A stretch of 64,000 bases of DNA, taken from contig NZ_CP194331.1 of the NCBI RefSeq assembly GCF_051257895.1, forward strand, positions 1,054,001 to 1,118,000, written 5' to 3'. The DNA comes from Gallionella straubiae. Lineage in GTDB: Bacteria; Pseudomonadota; Gammaproteobacteria; Burkholderiales; Gallionellaceae. The stretch's first letter is position 1. Each line of letters opens with the position of its first letter. The position numbers and the translations under genes are program-made. Shown here piece by piece: positions 1 to 8,185 of the stretch. The notes under the pieces are model-generated. The model did no database searches. It was not told the DNA's origin and was given only the letters and a program-made list of their open reading frames with translations.

Positions 1-579
1 GTTGATCAGAAAGGCGGCGGTCAGCACATCGCGGTACACCTGCCACTGCTCCAGCATGACTCCCCAGAACCAGTGGCGCTTGGCGAGCTTCGCGACCTCG
101 GGGGTGCGGCTATCGAATTTGACGCGCGGCTGAAGGAAGATGGCGATGCCCAGGTAGCGCGCCGCCAGTTCCTCATACGGCAGGTCGAACGCCGTCTGCC
201 CGGATTCCGGGAACAGCACCTGCGCCCGCCCGTTCTGTTCGTCCCATCCCAGCAACACGCAGGACTCATCCCCTTTCAGCAGGAGGATGGCCGGCAACTG
301 GACGGCGTCTATCTTGAACAGTTCGCGGCGGACGATTTTGCAGTTGAGCCCCGCGCGATTCGCCGCGCGCGCAACCAAGGAAGGCGTCAGGCGTCCGTTC
401 TGGAGAGGCAGCCCCGCGGAAAGTGCCGCGCGCGTACTGGGCCGGCCATGGATGCGTGCGACATCCAGCAGGCTGTCCAGCAACGGGTCATGCAGCAGCA
501 GATCCTCCCTTAGCCCCAGGTTAGTCCCGGTATTGCCCGGAACATCGCTACCCGGTGGAACTTTATTCTTATCACTCAT
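1..579 (-). CDS. lapB: Type I secretion ABC transporter, LapB-type (N-terminal part; cut by window edge)
   Basis: This reading frame is open from an ATG at 579 to the left edge of the window (193 codons), so only the N-terminus is visible. It contains the motif LREDLLLHDPLLDSLL, then ARIHGRPSTRAALSAGLPL and, around residues 120-150, a segment ending LFPESGQ. This is the C39-peptidase-like but catalytically degenerate N-terminal domain typical of ABC exporters for giant RTX adhesins (LapB/HlyB family). Residues from about 170, containing RHWFWGVMLEQWQVYRD, lead into the first membrane helices. No catalytic cysteine is seen in the peptidase-like domain, as expected for this class. In the family the protein sits in the inner membrane and exports a large adhesin together with a LapC-type adaptor and a TolC-like pore. 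It lies downstream of the pilus operon on the same strand, separated by about 300 bases. The function rests on domain resemblance of a partial protein. Confidence 0.8.
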   Translation of the reverse strand, partial: MSDKNKVPPGSDVPGNTGTNLGLREDLLLHDPLLDSLLDVARIHGRPSTRAALSAGLPLQNGRLTPSLVARAANRAGLNCKIVRRELFKIDAVQLPAILLLKGDESCVLLGWDEQNGRAQVLFPESGQTAFDLPYEELAARYLGIAIFLQPRVKFDSRTPEVAKLAKRHWFWGVMLEQWQVYRDVLTAAFLIN

Positions 580-734
580 CCTGTCTGGGCAACAACTTCA
601 TCAAATGTCATCGGAATCGGGCGTTTAGGTTACACCATCGCGCAATTATTGAATAGGATGCTGGATCAATGCCAGCCGGCACGGAGTATCTGAATGTTTC
701 GTGTGCCAGATGACTGTTTGAGGAATTATTGACT

Positions 735-878
735 TTAACCGTGGGAGGGGTAAAACAACACTGTATCCACCCTGGGTTTCACCGCAAAACCACTCTTCCA
801 GCCCGGACGGAAATCAGCCTGCATGAAAGTGCGGGCAGCCGCTTCGGCAAAAATGGCGGACAAATCGGAGTTCACCAA
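735..878 (-). CDS. Possible 47-residue ORF after pilY1 (doubtful)
   Basis: This is a short frame starting TTG-GTG only five bases after the pilY1 stop and ending at TAA. Its translation includes LSAIFAEAAARTFMQADF and ends in DTVLFYPSHG. The frame is also open upstream through the 3' end of pilY1, so it could be a small coupled gene, a decayed C-terminal fragment or chance. I do not recognise it. No convincing Shine-Dalgarno sequence precedes it. The rest of the 580-883 gap shows nothing clear apart from the leader of the exporter gene. Confidence 0.25.
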   Translation of the reverse strand: MVNSDLSAIFAEAAARTFMQADFRPGWKSGFAVKPRVDTVLFYPSHG

Positions 879-883
879 CCGGA

Positions 884-3800
884 TTAATCGCTCTGGATAT
901 ACCAAAATACCCGGTAACGTTGGCCCGTCGGGTTTATTTCCACCTTGCTGCCCTGTAGCGCGGATGAATTGGCTTCCGTGGTATCCACCCCGCCGATGAT
1001 GAATGGCAGCTTGGTACCATCGACATCCACCACACCGGCTACCGGAGAGGGCGGCATGCCGCCGCCAAGAAAATATGCGGAGCGCGTACTTCCGGACGCC
1101 GGGTTGCCGGTGGTGAAATCGATGGCATAGCCCTTGGCGATACCCAAGTTTGCAAAACAGGAAGACCCGGCTGTCGGTGTAGGGGTATTGGTTCCGAAAA
1201 AAGTAACGCCGGCAACGGTCAACGGCTTGTTAACCGACTGTTCGCAGGAACCCAGGTTAAATCGCCAGCCGTAGGTGCTGATGCCAGCCTCATTGATTGG
1301 CGGCGTCGTGACGATAGTTACATCGGTCAGCTGAACCGGCGTGATTGGACTCGCCGGATAGGCGTTCGGGCGATCCTTGATCATGTAGACCTGGTTGGTC
1401 ACGAAGGTGCCGGCAACGGGGAAAGCCTTATCCGCCTCAAAATTGTTGCAGGCATAGCTGCTGACCAAGGGGTGCTCGCGATCCCCGGAACCGATCAGCA
1501 CGGCGTTGTATCCAGTGTAAGGAACCACGTTCGGCCCATTGATGAACTTGCGGGCGTGATTGGTCTCGCTCAGTTGCGCGATCTCGATGGCTGCGTAATT
1601 GGCATTGCTGCTCCATCCCGCCGCGACGAACGAAGCATCGCTGCTGCTTGCGGTGAGCGTCGTTCCATTGAAAGTGCCGACGTTGATGCGGTAGATGTCG
1701 CCATTGATGTCCGAGACATAGACATGGGTCACAAAGCCGCTGTTATTGTTCAGCAGCGAAAGATCCCCGGGAACGCTGGCGCTGACCGGAAAGGTGTGGA
1801 TGATGACGCCGGTATCCGCATCCACGAACCAGACCTGGGCGCCCTTGCGCGCACCGGCACAAGGCGTCGCGCTGTCGTTGTCTTCGCATGAGTCGTAACC
1901 GCCGCCAAAAATCAGCACCGGCTTTGGTTTGTTTTGAAGCGCTGTGACGGCATAGCCTGCAGGGAAATTGTACCCATCGAGATAAGCAATCGTCGGCTTG
2001 GACCAGGTCTGCCCGATGCCGGACCAGCCGGTTGAGCAACTGGTGTCATTTGCCGTGTCATTGGTAAAGCAGCCTTTGCGCCATTTGAGCGTGGGAGCCA
2101 TCGGCGTGCTGACATCGAAAGCATAGATAGCGCGGCCGCCGCGGCGCATGCCGGTGTACAGCCACACTGAACCGGATTGTTGATAAATCCCGATCGAGCC
2201 ATCGAAGAAATAATCCTTGCGAGCCGTGCCGGCCGGGCGTGCCGAGACGGGATCGGCCGGAAAACTGATCAGCGACGTGGTGATCCCGTTATCCCTGAGG
2301 CGATGAAAGCGGCTGTATGTTTCAGGGGCGATAAACCCCCACAATTCGGTGCCGTCCGTGTCGAGCTGGTTACCCCTGACGGCATGGAAGGCGCCGTCGT
2401 CGGCGCCGTAGAACGCGACCACCCCGGTGCTTCCGCCGTAGTCCACCACCGCCGGTTGGGAATGCACCACCCCGCCATGCGCGGAGGGACGCATTTCATT
2501 GGTAATCGGATTCAGGCTCGCATCGAGATTGCCGTTCTCATTATCGACATCCTTGCCCCTGATCCAATTGACCAGGTTATCGCGTTCGGCAGCAACCGGT
2601 ATGTTCAGATTAGCTGCGGTGATGGCCGCATTGGACACATCGAAGCTGGTCAGGGCAGAGCAACTGGTCGCACTGGAGCCATCGCAGGTCAGCAGTTTGC
2701 GGCATTGCGCCGTTTCCGGTGTCTGACCTGCGCCGCAGACGTTGTAGTTTTGCGAACTGGAAGTCAGGGTGCCGCTGCTCGACTTGACCCCGCGCAGGTG
2801 TTGGGCCGCCCCGCCCTTTTCCACCACCTCACCGTCCGGCAGATCCGAGAAAATAGAACTCGAGCCCGCGGTCGGAAAGGCCGAGGTGATAGCCGTGCAA
2901 TCGCCGATCGCCTGCGAGCCAGGATAGTCCCAGTAGGCGCCGGAGTCGGTACTCCAGAAACTTGCGGCACAGGGGGTAACGAAGCCGGTGGTAGAGCTGA
3001 TCGCCTCGTTGCCGCTCTTGTCGGCCAGGCGCAGCACCCCATTGAATATCTTGAACTCGTATTGTTTCAGGTTGCCCGCCCAGCGCGGCGTAGCCGTGCC
3101 CTCCGGCCGGAACATACCCATGAACACCTGGTTCAGGTAAGTGCCCTGCGTGTTGACGCTGACCGGCAGGCTGGAAGAGGCAAAAACGCTGTTGACCGCC
3201 TGGATTTCCGAGACAATCTTGCGCAATGCGGTCTTGATCGCGTTGGCATTGGTTGCCGAGAAGTATTTGCCGCCGCCTGCCCTGGCCATGCTCATCAGCA
3301 GCGCGGTCTGGTTTTCATTCTGCTGATCCTTGTAAACATCGATCGCGAAGGTGGTCACATTCTGCTGACCCGGCGCGGAACTCACATCGGTCCGGTTCAG
3401 GAAGCGCGCCCATTCGTCCGCGTAGCGGGCGCGGCTGGTCGGCAGCGAAAAGGTGCCGGTGGGCGTAGCCGCGGTGACGGTCGTCGTGTCGGTGCTCCAT
3501 ATCTTGTGGCCGTAAGTCGTAACGGCGCCACTGACAGTGCCTCTCCGCTGGTACATCAGGCCGGGACGATTATAGGTGGTTGCGGTGATTCTCCATTTTT
3601 TACCGGCGCTTCCACAGTTATCGACCGAGGTGCAACTGAAACCGCTATAGGACGGGTAGTGGCTATCGCCATAGTTGGTGCAGGAGGTTGCATTGGACAG
3701 ATTGTCGCCGATGCAGCTGGTTTCCGACACGACAGTCCGGTTGGCCGCGGTGGTCGCCTCCGCTATCGTGCAGCTGGTCGCCGAGACCACGCAGGAGTAG

Positions 3801-4882
3801 CTGTCGTAACCCGTGTAGCTTCCAGGCAGGCTATTGAGGCACGCGGTGCTGGTGGCAAAGCACGCCTGTCCGCCCAAGTCTGAAGTGGCAGGTGAACCAC
3901 CGGGGCAAGTTTCGTTCAGGGTGCAGGAAAAATTGCTGTAGCCGGGGAACAGGGTGGCCAGATGTGCATCGTCTGCGCTGCAAGCTGCCGTGCTTGCGGC
4001 GGCATCTGCGCCGGTGTAGGTACCGCACGCCGTGACACCCCGCTCGGTGGTCGCGGTGGAAGTCGTGGTGGTAACGGCAAGGTTGTTCAGCGGCAGTTGC
4101 GTGGTATCGCCGCCCACCCCGCTCAACAGGGTGGCGGCGGCGTCCTGCGCCGGGAAGCCGTTGCCGATGAAGATGACATAATTTTTGGCGCAGCTTCCCT
4201 CGCTGGTGATGGGAGGGTTATACAGTGTCTGCGTCGTATCCCCCGCAGGGGTAAACGCATACAGATCTGCAGAGGAGTTGGGGCCTGCATGGCGTTGGGG
4301 GCCAAAATGGGTGGTATCGACCGGTGCACCCGCCACTGCCGGGTCGGCGGTAGCATATTGCGGACTGGTATAACCGCCGAAATACTTGAAGACTTCGAAC
4401 ATGGCCGCACTGTAGTTGGCATTGTTCGTTTTTTCTCTAGGCGTATTGAAATTTTTGAAGATGCAGTTCGGTGTGCCGTTCAGGCTGTTTGCGCCATCCG
4501 TACAACCGGATGGGTAACCGATCAGTTCGGCGAAGGCAGACTTGTTGGTCTGACTCATCTGACGTACTTTGAAGCGGACATATCCACCGTCCACATTAGA
4601 GGTCAGCATCATCAGTCCGATGTTCACCTTGTCGTTCAGCTCAGAGGTAATAGTGCGTATGGCATCCAGTTCCGCCTCGCCCTGATACATGCCGGGAAAA
4701 TGCTGAGCGTTATCCGCCCAGTTCGCGCTGTTGTCGATGACGATCAGAATATTGGGATTGGCCGCACCCGAAGTGGACTCTGGCCTGGCGTAAATATCGA
4801 TGTCTTCCGCCCGGCTGGTGGCCGCAGGAAGTATCATGCCCAGCAGGGCAACGGCGAACAGGATTTTATTGAATTTATTCAT
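884..4882 (-). CDS. pilY1: Type IV pilus tip adhesin/assembly protein PilY1
   Basis: A protein of 1332 residues. I chose the ATG at 4882 because a CCTCC complement (GGAGG) at 4888-4892 precedes it; an ATG four codons upstream overlaps that site. A signal peptide (MNKFNKILFAVALLGMILPA) is followed by a von Willebrand A-like region with NILIVIDNSANW, where the usual metal-site pattern DxSxS reads D-N-S-A-N. The C-terminal half is a PilY1-type beta-propeller with the family motifs KDVDNENGNLDASLNP, RPSAHGGVVHSQPAVVDYG and YVSDINGDIYRIN, the last a calcium-loop type motif. In the family the protein sits at the pilus tip, controls extension and retraction, and acts in surface sensing and adhesion. 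It is the last gene of the pilE-fimT-pilV-pilW-pilX-pilY1 operon. A cysteine-rich insertion (12 Cys in about 138 residues, encoded by 3614-4027) interrupts the vWA region and is unusual. Confidence 0.93.
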   Translation of the reverse strand: MNKFNKILFAVALLGMILPAATSRAEDIDIYARPESTSGAANPNILIVIDNSANWADNAQHFPGMYQGEAELDAIRTITSELNDKVNIGLMMLTSNVDGGYVRFKVRQMSQTNKSAFAELIGYPSGCTDGANSLNGTPNCIFKNFNTPREKTNNANYSAAMFEVFKYFGGYTSPQYATADPAVAGAPVDTTHFGPQRHAGPNSSADLYAFTPAGDTTQTLYNPPITSEGSCAKNYVIFIGNGFPAQDAAATLLSGVGGDTTQLPLNNLAVTTTTSTATTERGVTACGTYTGADAAASTAACSADDAHLATLFPGYSNFSCTLNETCPGGSPATSDLGGQACFATSTACLNSLPGSYTGYDSYSCVVSATSCTIAEATTAANRTVVSETSCIGDNLSNATSCTNYGDSHYPSYSGFSCTSVDNCGSAGKKWRITATTYNRPGLMYQRRGTVSGAVTTYGHKIWSTDTTTVTAATPTGTFSLPTSRARYADEWARFLNRTDVSSAPGQQNVTTFAIDVYKDQQNENQTALLMSMARAGGGKYFSATNANAIKTALRKIVSEIQAVNSVFASSSLPVSVNTQGTYLNQVFMGMFRPEGTATPRWAGNLKQYEFKIFNGVLRLADKSGNEAISSTTGFVTPCAASFWSTDSGAYWDYPGSQAIGDCTAITSAFPTAGSSSIFSDLPDGEVVEKGGAAQHLRGVKSSSGTLTSSSQNYNVCGAGQTPETAQCRKLLTCDGSSATSCSALTSFDVSNAAITAANLNIPVAAERDNLVNWIRGKDVDNENGNLDASLNPITNEMRPSAHGGVVHSQPAVVDYGGSTGVVAFYGADDGAFHAVRGNQLDTDGTELWGFIAPETYSRFHRLRDNGITTSLISFPADPVSARPAGTARKDYFFDGSIGIYQQSGSVWLYTGMRRGGRAIYAFDVSTPMAPTLKWRKGCFTNDTANDTSCSTGWSGIGQTWSKPTIAYLDGYNFPAGYAVTALQNKPKPVLIFGGGYDSCEDNDSATPCAGARKGAQVWFVDADTGVIIHTFPVSASVPGDLSLLNNNSGFVTHVYVSDINGDIYRINVGTFNGTTLTASSSDASFVAAGWSSNANYAAIEIAQLSETNHARKFINGPNVVPYTGYNAVLIGSGDREHPLVSSYACNNFEADKAFPVAGTFVTNQVYMIKDRPNAYPASPITPVQLTDVTIVTTPPINEAGISTYGWRFNLGSCEQSVNKPLTVAGVTFFGTNTPTPTAGSSCFANLGIAKGYAIDFTTGNPASGSTRSAYFLGGGMPPSPVAGVVDVDGTKLPFIIGGVDTTEANSSALQGSKVEINPTGQRYRVFWYIQSD

Positions 4883-4899
4883 GACAGCCTCCAATCAAA

Positions 4900-5385
4900 T
4901 CAAACGCCACATTGAGCCAAAGCAGTATTCAGGCCGGCGATCGTTCTGATACCCTGATGGATGGTGGCTGTTGCACCGGAACCATGCAGGTCGGTCACCA
5001 CCGCGGTGATATCCCAGACTGTCCAATAACAAACCGCGCCTATCGAGCCGAAACATATCGCAGGGACATTGGTATCCGTGGTGGCGACAGGGATATACGA
5101 AACGCATCTGGGAGCGGGGTTGAACGTAACCGCGTAATCATTAGTGCCATCCCGGTTGATATCGATGTTTTGCGGCGATGGTACAACCGTCTGAAAGTTG
5201 CTGTTGCTGACAACGGTCTCTATCGCCCGTTGCCCAGCAGCGTTGGCTTCTTCGCGGAATTGCGCATTACCGACCACCTGAATGCTGGTGGTGGTGGCAT
5301 TCATTGCGGAAAGCGCAATCAGGGTCAGCAGCACCAGCATGACGAGCGCCACCAATAAGGTACTGCCGTGTTGTTTACTGATCAT
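4900..5385 (-). CDS. pilX: Type IV pilus minor pilin PilX
   Basis: 161 residues. The N-terminus MISKQHG is followed by STLLVALVMLVLLTLIALSA, a prepilin-like hydrophobic helix that lacks the usual glutamate at position 5, as is normal for PilX. The next segment, SIQVVGNAQFREEANAAGQR, matches the PilX N-terminal domain. A GGAGAG Shine-Dalgarno sequence lies 6 bases before the ATG, and the start overlaps the pilW stop by 4 bases, so translation is probably coupled. PilX is part of the minor pilin complex that primes pilus assembly and carries PilY1 to the tip. pilY1 begins 17 bases downstream. Confidence 0.9.
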   Translation of the reverse strand: MISKQHGSTLLVALVMLVLLTLIALSAMNATTTSIQVVGNAQFREEANAAGQRAIETVVSNSNFQTVVPSPQNIDINRDGTNDYAVTFNPAPRCVSYIPVATTDTNVPAICFGSIGAVCYWTVWDITAVVTDLHGSGATATIHQGIRTIAGLNTALAQCGV

Positions 5386-6422
5386 GGTGATTCTCTCCGG
5401 CTCGCCGGGTTAACCAGGCGAACCACCTGGGTATAGGCATGGCGTTTGTAATTGCGATCGCCGCCTGCGGGGGTGTAGCTTCCGGCCAGACCGAGGGAAT
5501 AGGTTTTGGCATCGGTGTAACTCGCCGTCGTCTCGGTATTCCTGGCGATGATGTTAAGTTTTACCGAGACGATATTCGACCAGCATGTAACATCCGCACA
5601 GGTCTGGGCATAGCTGTCGGCCACGCCATCGTTATTGGTGTCCTGACCATACTCAACCTGGAGGTACTCGATACCCTCAACCAGGGGCGTGGTAACAAAT
5701 GCGCCCGTACCAGCCGGATCAAGCTCCCTGCGCTTCAGGGTAGGAATTCCGTCGGAGCCATTGTTATTGGGCGAAACGAAATAGGTCTGCACGATAAATC
5801 GCCGCACATTGGCAAAAGGTGCGTTGTTGGCTGCGGTGCAATTGCGCTGGCTCAGGTTGAAACTGGCTGCAGCGTTGGCAATGATGAATGGCGTACCAAC
5901 CTCATATTGGCAATTCGACACTTGAATGTAGTGAATGCCATCCGTTGCAGAACCCTGTGCAATCGGGTCGGAGGTGTCCGCGCGGCGCAACACCAGGATG
6001 TCGCTGCCGGCTTTAAGCGATGCGGAAGTCAGGCCGCAAGGCGGGCTTGCGATGGCCGAGCTGGCCGTAGCGGCGTTATAGCCCCCTACATGCAGGCGAA
6101 TTGCACCTGCCATGTCCGCCGGTGTGGTTGAGCAGGGATCGGTAATGCTGGCTGGCAGGGCAGTTGAGGATGGGTCAAGCTCCCCATAAAAACCGGCTAC
6201 CCGGAGATTTTCTGACAACACATCCAAAGCGTAACGCCCGTTGTCGATCATGCGATTCGATTTATCCAGTTCGCTGCGCGTCTTGCTCTGGTTGCTGAAC
6301 AAAGTAGCCATGGACGAAAGAATGAGCAGGCCGATGGTGATGGAAATCATCAACTCGACCAGCGACAGGCCGCGTTGGGTTTGCCGGTTTGCGAGAGCAC
6401 ATGTGCGGATGGAGTAGTTCAT
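5382..6422 (-). CDS. pilW: Type IV pilus minor pilin PilW
   Basis: 346 residues. A leader ending TQRG is followed by LSLVELMISITIGLLILSS, a type III signal/helix with Glu at +5 and Leu instead of Phe at +1. The following text, SNRMIDNGRYALDVLSENLR and VAGFYGELDPS, is characteristic of PilW. The large C-terminal globular region ends with HAYTQVVRLVNPASR. The start overlaps the pilV stop and the stop overlaps the pilX start, each by 4 bases. It acts in the inner-membrane priming complex of type IV pili together with FimT/FimU, PilV, PilX and PilY1. Confidence 0.9.
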   Translation of the reverse strand: MNYSIRTCALANRQTQRGLSLVELMISITIGLLILSSMATLFSNQSKTRSELDKSNRMIDNGRYALDVLSENLRVAGFYGELDPSSTALPASITDPCSTTPADMAGAIRLHVGGYNAATASSAIASPPCGLTSASLKAGSDILVLRRADTSDPIAQGSATDGIHYIQVSNCQYEVGTPFIIANAAASFNLSQRNCTAANNAPFANVRRFIVQTYFVSPNNNGSDGIPTLKRRELDPAGTGAFVTTPLVEGIEYLQVEYGQDTNNDGVADSYAQTCADVTCWSNIVSVKLNIIARNTETTASYTDAKTYSLGLAGSYTPAGGDRNYKRHAYTQVVRLVNPASRRESP

Positions 6423-6991
6423 GGCGCCAAGTCCGCAATCGCAACCGGCAGCGTAACCACTCGGCGCTTCGCCTCATCGCCATACTGACCGCTCCCGCAA
6501 TCTACAGCGGGGGTTGCAGTGCTGTTGAACCCCTGCCAGGCAACGGCAACCAGATATTCCCCGGCAACGCCGCTTGCCGGTACCGTGACTTGATAAACAC
6601 AACCGCGCGCACCTATCATCGCTCCGACATTGGCGCCGCCCTGCGTTTCCGCCGCGCCCAGCAGCGCATTGTGCCATTCGCACAGGTCAAGACTGCTACC
6701 GGTAAAACCGGAACAGTCCTGCACGGCAGAACCATTAAATCCTGTTCCGCGCGGTGCGGGAGTCACACCACTCGCATTGGTAATGTAAGCGGTGGCGTTA
6801 TGACGGTTGGCGCTGATCCGGTCACCCATATCCTTCAGCAGGATCAGCGCCTGCGAGCGCTGATAGGCTTCCATCTGTGCAGTCACGGCGCGGCCCTGCA
6901 ATCCGGCCAGCCCCAGCAATCCAACCATCAGGATCAGGATGGTGACCAGCACCTCGATCAAACTGAAACCGGCGTTTCTGAAAGCGCTCAT
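6419..6991 (-). CDS. pilV: Type IV pilus minor pilin PilV
   Basis: 190 residues from the ATG at 6991, which overlaps the fimT stop (ATGA). The prepilin signal MSAFRNAG is followed by FSLIEVLVTILILMVGLLGLAGLQ, with Phe at +1 and Glu at +5, a PilV hallmark. An in-frame extension upstream would read through fimT in another frame and is rejected. The C-terminal part holds a few cysteines (DLCEW, RGCVYQV, VDCGSG), probably disulfide-forming after export. It is a component of the minor pilin priming complex. Confidence 0.88.
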   Translation of the reverse strand: MSAFRNAGFSLIEVLVTILILMVGLLGLAGLQGRAVTAQMEAYQRSQALILLKDMGDRISANRHNATAYITNASGVTPAPRGTGFNGSAVQDCSGFTGSSLDLCEWHNALLGAAETQGGANVGAMIGARGCVYQVTVPASGVAGEYLVAVAWQGFNSTATPAVDCGSGQYGDEAKRRVVTLPVAIADLAP

Positions 6992-7458
6992 GAGCAGGCT
7001 CCCTTGAGGGTGCGCGGCATCCCGCTCAGTTCGATCTTGATGCAGCGGCGAATGTCCGGATTCGCAGGCGTAACATCCATTTGAAAGGACACCGACGCGC
7101 TTGCCCGGCCGGTCCTTGCGTAAACCACGCTGGCGGGTGTGCCGGCCGCGACTACGGATACCCCTTTCAGCGCTCCCTGCGATTTGATGGTTTCTCCAGA
7201 TGATGCTATCGCCCAACCCTTCCCCCAATCGTTAACATCGATCGGCGTCACCGTGACATTGCCATTGCGCTTGATGGCCTCGCTTCTTGCCAGGCTGAGG
7301 CTGGAGAACAATTCGAAGCTCGCATTTTTCACCTGCTGGTTCTGGGTCAGCGATTGGAAGCTGGGTACGGCAACAGCCGCCAGAATGCCCAGTACCGCCA
7401 CGACCACCAGAAGCTCGGTGAGGGTGAAGCCGGATTCGGCCGAGTGCATTTTTTTCAT
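6988..7458 (-). CDS. fimT: Minor pseudopilin FimT/GspH family
   Basis: 156 residues from the ATG at 7458; a GTG three codons upstream overlaps the preceding stop and is a possible alternative. The prepilin signal MKKMHSAESG is followed by FTLTELLVVVAVLGILAAVA, with Glu at +5. The body contains the FimT/GspH pattern FELFSSLSLARSEAIKRNGNV and a C-terminal KIELSGMPRTLKGAC. This class forms part of the type IV pilus tip complex, and some members bind DNA during natural uptake. It is the second gene of the operon. Confidence 0.88.
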   Translation of the reverse strand: MKKMHSAESGFTLTELLVVVAVLGILAAVAVPSFQSLTQNQQVKNASFELFSSLSLARSEAIKRNGNVTVTPIDVNDWGKGWAIASSGETIKSQGALKGVSVVAAGTPASVVYARTGRASASVSFQMDVTPANPDIRRCIKIELSGMPRTLKGACS

Positions 7459-7460
7459 GT

Positions 7461-7859
7461 TTACCACTTGCCGCTGGGACCTTTGGTGCCGTCGCTGGTC
7501 AAGGTCAATGCGCCATCAGCCGTCTGCTGGCTGCTGGTCGGGGTGGCGGTGATAGTAAAGGACGGCGGCGTTGCTGCCGGTGCAGAGATTGCAATGGTGT
7601 AGTGCTTGCCAACATCGCCCGGTACGGTCATGCCCAAGGCAGAAAAACCGCTGTTGTCAGCCACACTCACGTAACTGCGAGCGTCGAGCAAATATTGCTT
7701 CTCGCGGCTCGCTGCATCCACCATGAAAGCCTGTGCAGCCGCCCGATTGCTTTTGACGACATAATTCTGGTAGCTGGGGAAAGCCACTGCGGCAAGAATG
7801 CCGACAATCACGACGGCGATCATCAATTCGATCAGGCTGAAACCTTTTTGTATTTTCAT
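7461..7859 (-). CDS. pilE: PilE-like type IV pilin
   Basis: 132 residues from the ATG at 7859, which is preceded by an AAAGGAG site. A short leader, MKIQKG, is followed by FSLIELMIAVVIVGILAAVAF, a classic type IVa pilin helix. The C-terminal globular domain contains the PilE pattern AASREKQYLLDARSYVS and ends with DGTKGPSGKW. Two cysteines for the pilin D-loop are absent, which favours a PilE-type minor pilin over a PilA major pilin. It is the first gene of the operon; in many relatives the pilE-like gene comes last, so the order here is permuted. Confidence 0.9.
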   Translation of the reverse strand: MKIQKGFSLIELMIAVVIVGILAAVAFPSYQNYVVKSNRAAAQAFMVDAASREKQYLLDARSYVSVADNSGFSALGMTVPGDVGKHYTIAISAPAATPPSFTITATPTSSQQTADGALTLTSDGTKGPSGKW

Positions 7860-8185
7860 TGCGTTCTCCTTTGGGCATGCATGGCAGGAGTCGCTCCAGA
7901 TGCGCACATGGAATCCGGATTGAGCCAAGCGAGCGACGCAGGGCTGCCGGTTTCTGTGCCGGTCCGGAAATTGCTCGCACTACCGGGACGATGCAGGCAG
8001 CACGCCTATGTTGCAGGGGTTGGGAGAAAGCCGAAATACTGAAAAACCCGCATTTTCCGGCTGAAAACACCTTAACGGAAAACCAGATTCATCGCTCAAA
8101 CTATCAGGTAAAGATGCGAGTGTGGATACTCAGGAGTTGAATTATCTGCCGAAACTCGTGTTTCACAGATAACGATGGCCCAATG
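7860..8185. other. Intergenic region upstream of the pilin operon and downstream of uup
   Basis: No gene is visible here. It must contain the promoter of the minus-strand pilin operon. I looked for a sigma-54 site (GG/GC at 10-base spacing) and for a c-di-GMP riboswitch core and found neither. Short CCGG-flanked hairpins occur around 7950-7990. Confidence 0.5.

Noticed and set aside
2177..3883. Long plus-strand open frame (568 codons) opposite pilY1
   Set aside because: It is antisense to a gene with clear family motifs, has no ribosome site and reads as low-complexity Arg/Gly/Ala, typical of a shadow frame.
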